Part shown: one piece after another, positions 60,522-64,000 of the stretch
How the letters are laid out: each line of letters starts with the position of its first letter
Position numbering within the stretch: the stretch's first letter is position 1
Assembly: GCA_008729055.1 (NCBI GenBank)
Contig: SDUX01000011.1
Coordinates: forward strand, 286,449-350,448
Origin: Pyropia haitanensis
Lineage: Eukaryota; Rhodophyta; Bangiophyceae; Bangiales; Bangiaceae
Reading direction: 5' to 3'
Length of the DNA stretch: 64,000 bases
Notes under the pieces: generated by a model
What the model was told of the DNA's origin: nothing
Databases searched by the model: none
Seen by the model: the letters and a program-made list of their open reading frames with translations, nothing else
Translations under genes and position numbers: made by a program

Positions 60522-61160
60522 TCAGTCGGTGCGGCGCGCCAGCGTGCGGTGGTGATCCTTGCCACGCTGGTGGCGTTCGAAGTGCTCGACCGTCTCAAAT
60601 TCGCGATCGCACACGTCGCAACGAGGGCGGGTCGCTGGACGGTTGACCGTATTGCGGTGGCGCCGCGACCAGCGATGGTCGCGCAGCACTGTCAGGCTGT
60701 TGCAACGCACACCGCACGGCTTGCAAACGTATTTGCCCTTGGGGATGGTCTTGGCGATCCGGCGCTGCTCTCGCTGCTCTGCTGCGCGCGCGGTCGTCGG
60801 TCGGATGTGGCCGATTCGTGGGGCCGGCGGCGCGATGTAGCGCCGGGCCGGATCCTGCGCGGGCAGCAGCAGGCGCCGGTTGGCTGGGACCGCCGGTCCT
60901 GACGTGGCCGGGCCCTTACCCTTGCGCGAGAGGGGGGGCTTGGATGCGGCTGGCGCCGCCGATGCGGCCGTCGCCGCCACAGAGGATGACGTGGATGCGC
61001 CCGCCGGGGTGCCACGTGCCGCCGCGGTGTCGCGCGCCGCCGCGGTGCCGCGCGCCGCCGGGGTGCCGCGCGCCGTCGGGGGGCGCGCCGTCGCCGCCGA
61101 GGAAGTCGGGGCGTCCGCCAACGCCGAGGAAGAAAATTCCGAACCTGATTTGGCACTCAC
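60522..61160 (-). CDS. Accessory ORF with two C2H2 zinc fingers, upstream of gag (copy B)
   Basis: 212 aa, the same length and the same finger spacing as at 54019-54657, with no stop or frameshift. It lies between the 5' LTR (LTR 3) and gag. Upstream of the GTG the two copies differ by one A in an A-run, which would shift any upstream extension. This supports translation starting at or after about 61160, or joining by splicing. It may act as a nucleic-acid-binding accessory protein; that is inference from the fingers only. Confidence 0.7.
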   Translation of the reverse strand: MSAKSGSEFSSSALADAPTSSAATARPPTARGTPAARGTAAARDTAAARGTPAGASTSSSVAATAASAAPAASKPPLSRKGKGPATSGPAVPANRRLLLPAQDPARRYIAPPAPRIGHIRPTTARAAEQREQRRIAKTIPKGKYVCKPCGVRCNSLTVLRDHRWSRRHRNTVNRPATRPRCDVCDREFETVEHFERHQRGKDHHRTLARRTD

Positions 61161-61398
61161 TGGGTTTCGACAATCAGTCGACCAAAAGAAAAAAAAACCG
61201 TGACAGGGGCCACCAGGGCAGTGTCAGGGCAGTGTTCTTTCGGTGTGATTCGTGGAACCCGCTGCGTTCGTATTACAATGCCCGAGGCACGCCGAACACA
61301 GGGGGCAGCACGAGTGCACAAACACAGGGAGGGCCAAATCCAGGACGGAATCGCAACGTCACCGCCAAGAGGAAGTCAAACTACCTGAAGCTACTACA

Positions 61399-62257
61399 TG
61401 TGAGGCACCACCCACACACGGGCAGCCCTCAACGTACTGGCGCCGGTGTCAGCAACCCGTGCACCAATGAGGATGCCGGGCGCGGGGAAGGTGACGGGTG
61501 GGATGACGGTGATGGGGGTGGGGAAGAGGATGGGCGTGACGTCGGTGAGGGTCGAGGGGGCCGAAGGTAAAGGAGGTCTTTGTGTCTCTGTCTGTGGTTG
61601 TTCCCCCGAGGTCTCTCCCGGTGGCGCCCACACTCACGCATTATATACCCCCAGGGGGGCACCCAGGGTGCCCCAAAGCATGCGATTGCCCGTCGTGCCG
61701 GTGGACGGCACCAAAGCTCTCAAAACAAAGCATGGGCTCTCAGAACAAAGCAAGGGTGGGCGTGTGCGCCCCAAGGCGCCCCACCAGAAAGCCCCAAACG
61801 GGGGGGGACGGTGTGCGGCGCTCGTAGCGCCGCGCGGCTGGCCCCACGCGCCATTCGACCCGAAAAGCCTCAGAGGCGTGTAAGCAGACGCCAGTCTTCG
61901 GGTCGAATATCCCCGTGGGTCAGCAAGTCTTGTCGCTCCCATTGGTCCACGGGGAGATTGTTCCGGCTTGCTGACGCGTCAGAGATGTGGCTCGTCTTTT
62001 GGTCCGTTAGTCCGTTGATCCGTTGGAGACTGTACCCGTCGGCAGATGAGTCAGGGTAGTGTCGGTTAGCCAATCCGCGGCTCCCGTGCTGACCGTCCGT
62101 TAGTAGTAGATTATCGGACGGACACCGCGGCATGCCCCAGATTACTTTGGAGTTGATGCGTCTTGGAAGGAGTTGGCTGAGAAGGACAGGGAAGGAGAGG
62201 CCCCAGTCCTTATCCCCTAGGCTCCAGTCTTGGGGATTTAAGGGGCATATCCTTACA
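61399..62257 (-). repeat. LTR 3 (5' LTR of copy B)
   Basis: 859 bp, TG...CA ends, TATA-like motif at 61641-61647. The right flank is low-complexity DNA unrelated to the hAT fragment left of LTR 1. Confidence 0.95.
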
Positions 62258-64000
62258 GAGGGCGACGCGGTGGGCGGCGGGTCGGCCTCCCCCTCGTGGT
62301 GGTGAGCGGCCTGCGACGGCGGCGGTGGCGGCGGCTGGGCCGCCCTTGCCACCGCTGCTGCCGCGGTCTCAGCCGCCGCCCTGTCGGCACCTCCGCTATC
62401 ACCCCCGCTGGCCGGTCGGCGTACCACGGTAAGAGGGGGGGCGGGCGCCGACCGCTGTGGGGGTACCTCTCCCGGGGGATCTGAGCGAGCGGTGGCGGTG
62501 GTGCGGTCGCCGCCGCCGCCGCCGCCGCTGCCGCCGCCGCCAGCTGTTAATCCGTTTGGCATGCACGATTCGCCACGGTGGGGTGTGCCGTGGGCGTCGT
62601 CGCCAGCCATGGCGGTGGGTGGTGGTGGCGGCGGTTGGGAGGGGGGTGAGGGTAGTCCAGCGCTCGCTGCGCTCGACAACAGCCCGCCTGCATGCAACTT
62701 TGCTCGAGCCGCCTCGGTGTAAAATCTCGCGGGCAGCCTGTAGCGCTGCTTTGAGGCCCCTCAATAATCTCCCTGCGCGCTCCAGACGCCCGCTGCCGGG
62801 CCCCCATCTTTCGGTTGCCGATGGTGCCCCGAAATCGCGCGAGACAGTCTGCTGCCGCTGCCGGACGGCCCATACCGTGCCCGGACGGGTCCGTTCTTAA
62901 TTTCGGGGGCTGCCCCAGGCACCGTATGGCGTGCCCCGATCTCTCGGCTGCCCAGGAGGCGCCGGTGTCTCGCGGGGCAGTCGAGCCTTCCATGCCCCCG
63001 TGCCCGGCCGCCCATCGTGGCCATAATGGCAGTCCCTCTGGTCCCCCCAAAATCTCCCAGGCCGCCCCACGCACCCTGTGGCTGGCCCTCCCTCTTCCGG
63101 CTGCCCCTGGCGCGCCGGTGTCTCGCACAGCAGGACCCCTCACATCTCCCTGCCTGTATGATGCTGTGTGCCGGGCCCCCAGGAGCAGCGCCCGCTGCAT
63201 ACACCCACCCTGGGGCCCCCCCCTGCGCCGGCGCGCCATCAAAGCCTCGCACCGAAGCATGGCGTCCGCCGCCCACCACCACGTCCCCTTCGCGACAACG
63301 GTCATCGCGGCATCTGCCGCGACCGCGTCTGCCGCCGCTGCCGTTGCTGCCGCCGTCGCCGTCGTCTCCACCCGCTGCTGACGCTCGTGGCGGCGCACCG
63401 CCTCCCCCCACGCCGGCGGGCTTGCCCCGCCGGCACCACCCGACGCCGCCAATGGTCGAAAGACCCGGCGGCGTTGCCCGCTTCGGCGGGTGGGTGGGGG
63501 GCGGGGTGGCGCGCCGCTGCGGCGGTTGGTTGCGGTTGGGGGCGGTGGTGGAGGTTGCGGTTGCGGTTGCTGCGGCGCGCTGTGCGGCGTCTGCCCCCTC
63601 TGACGCGGCTGAGCGGTTGTGCCTGCCGTCGTGGTCATCGTCCCACGGCGTCCCCCTGCTGGGTCCCCCCCGTGCCATTAGACGGCTGTGAACGTTTACT
63701 GGTGGCCGGGGGGGCCCAGCACCACCACGCAGCCACTCTCTTGGAGAGTGGCCGATGCGTCTGGCAGCCGTTTCCGGCGCCAGGGTGTGGGGGCGGCCGT
63801 GCCGGCGTTGTCCGCGGCGGTGGTCGCAACCAGTCCGGCCGCGAGGCGTGGACCTTTTACGTCTGTCTACGTAAGTTTCTTTCCCGTTCTGTTGGCGTGT
63901 TCGCTGCGGGTGCGGCAGCCAGTTCGTGCGGTGTGTGCTCTTCGCGTGCATCAACATGTTCTGACCCTCCTGAATGCATGTTTGTTGCTCTCATGTGTGA
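62258..64000. other. Low-complexity GC-rich DNA, no assigned gene
   Basis: Minus-strand frames here are Gly/Ala/Pro/Arg-rich, including a 398-aa ATG-started frame at 62761-63957 with internal near-repeats (RHRRARGSR, RHRRLLGSR) and no domain. At 62960-63130 a ~150-bp segment is present twice in diverged form (GGCGCCGGTGTCTCGC near 62966 and a GCGCGCCGGTGTCTCGC near 63110). A GCC run lies at 62508-62537. I cannot support a gene. Confidence 0.4.

Larger units (their letters stand above)
54895..62257 (-). mobile_element. Ty3/gypsy chromovirus, copy B (pol frameshifted)
   Basis: LTRs are at 54895-55753 and 61399-62257, with a 5645-bp internal region. It is more than 99% like copy A by eye. Differences include a one-base loss in pol (near 57234-57239), one extra A near 61190, and a G-to-A change in the primer-binding-like site. 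The right end abuts GAGGG, unlike the ATGTT left of LTR 1. Confidence 0.95.

Noticed and set aside
62761..63957. 398-aa ATG-started minus-strand frame as a gene
   Set aside because: Low-complexity composition with internal near-repeats and no domain; insufficient support.
1..64000. CRISPR arrays, tRNA, rRNA or other structured RNA genes
   Set aside because: No evenly spaced direct-repeat/spacer arrays and no cloverleaf or rRNA motifs were seen; the tandem repeats are contiguous minisatellites.

Overview
The window looks like nuclear DNA of a very GC-rich eukaryote. It has long C/G homopolymers, GCG/GCC microsatellites, Ala/Gly/Pro-rich proteins, few introns, eukaryotic transposon families, and no operons or ribosome-binding sites. 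My best guess is a bangialean red alga (Porphyra/Pyropia type). That is inference from composition and mobile-element content; no rRNA, tRNA or organelle marker is present to prove it.

Layout. 0-3.3 kb: a secreted metallo-beta-lactamase-fold protein (+) and a macro-domain protein (-) whose start is unclear. 3.98-17.39 kb: a run of DNA transposons. First is a pogo/Tc1-like element with 25-bp TIRs and TA duplications, which carries its own transposase and a nested MITE. Next is a hAT element whose BED-finger part is separated from its transposase by one in-frame TAG. Then comes a ~260-bp palindrome, and finally a 6.2-kb Mutator-like element with ~100-bp TIRs and a transposase gene for which I predict one intron. 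17.4-27.3 kb: cellular gene territory with an FkbM-type membrane-anchored methyltransferase, a frameshifted MOSC/mARC-like sequence, a NOX/ferric-reductase-like FAD fragment, an unassigned 214-aa protein and much low-complexity DNA. 27.31-32.47 kb: a complete tyrosine-recombinase (DIRS/PAT/Ngaro-type) retrotransposon on the minus strand with split direct repeats. 34.6-35.4 kb: a possible NPPF-motif methyltransferase. 37.2-40.2 kb: a decayed relative of the YR element. 41.6-44.5 kb: an Ala/Gly-rich helical protein in broken frames, followed by a 21-bp minisatellite. 47.3-48.4 kb: the C-terminal end of a second hAT transposase. 48.39-62.26 kb: two tandem, nearly identical Ty3/gypsy chromoviruses on the minus strand sharing the middle LTR (LTR-internal-LTR-internal-LTR). 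62.3-64 kb: low-complexity DNA.

How parts work together. In each chromovirus the minus-strand order is 5' LTR with a TATA motif, a primer-binding-like site, an extra ORF with two C2H2 fingers, gag with a CCHC knuckle, a CCCAAAA slippery heptamer, a -1-frame pol (protease, RT, RNase H, integrase, chromodomain), a polypurine tract and the 3' LTR. The extra zinc-finger ORF ahead of gag, conserved in both copies, is the most unusual finding. The YR element has gag, RT-RNase H with a methyltransferase-like tail, and a recombinase, in three frames each stepped by -1.

Limits. Many cellular genes here change frame at homopolymers, so some breaks may be sequence errors. All family calls come from motifs read by eye.
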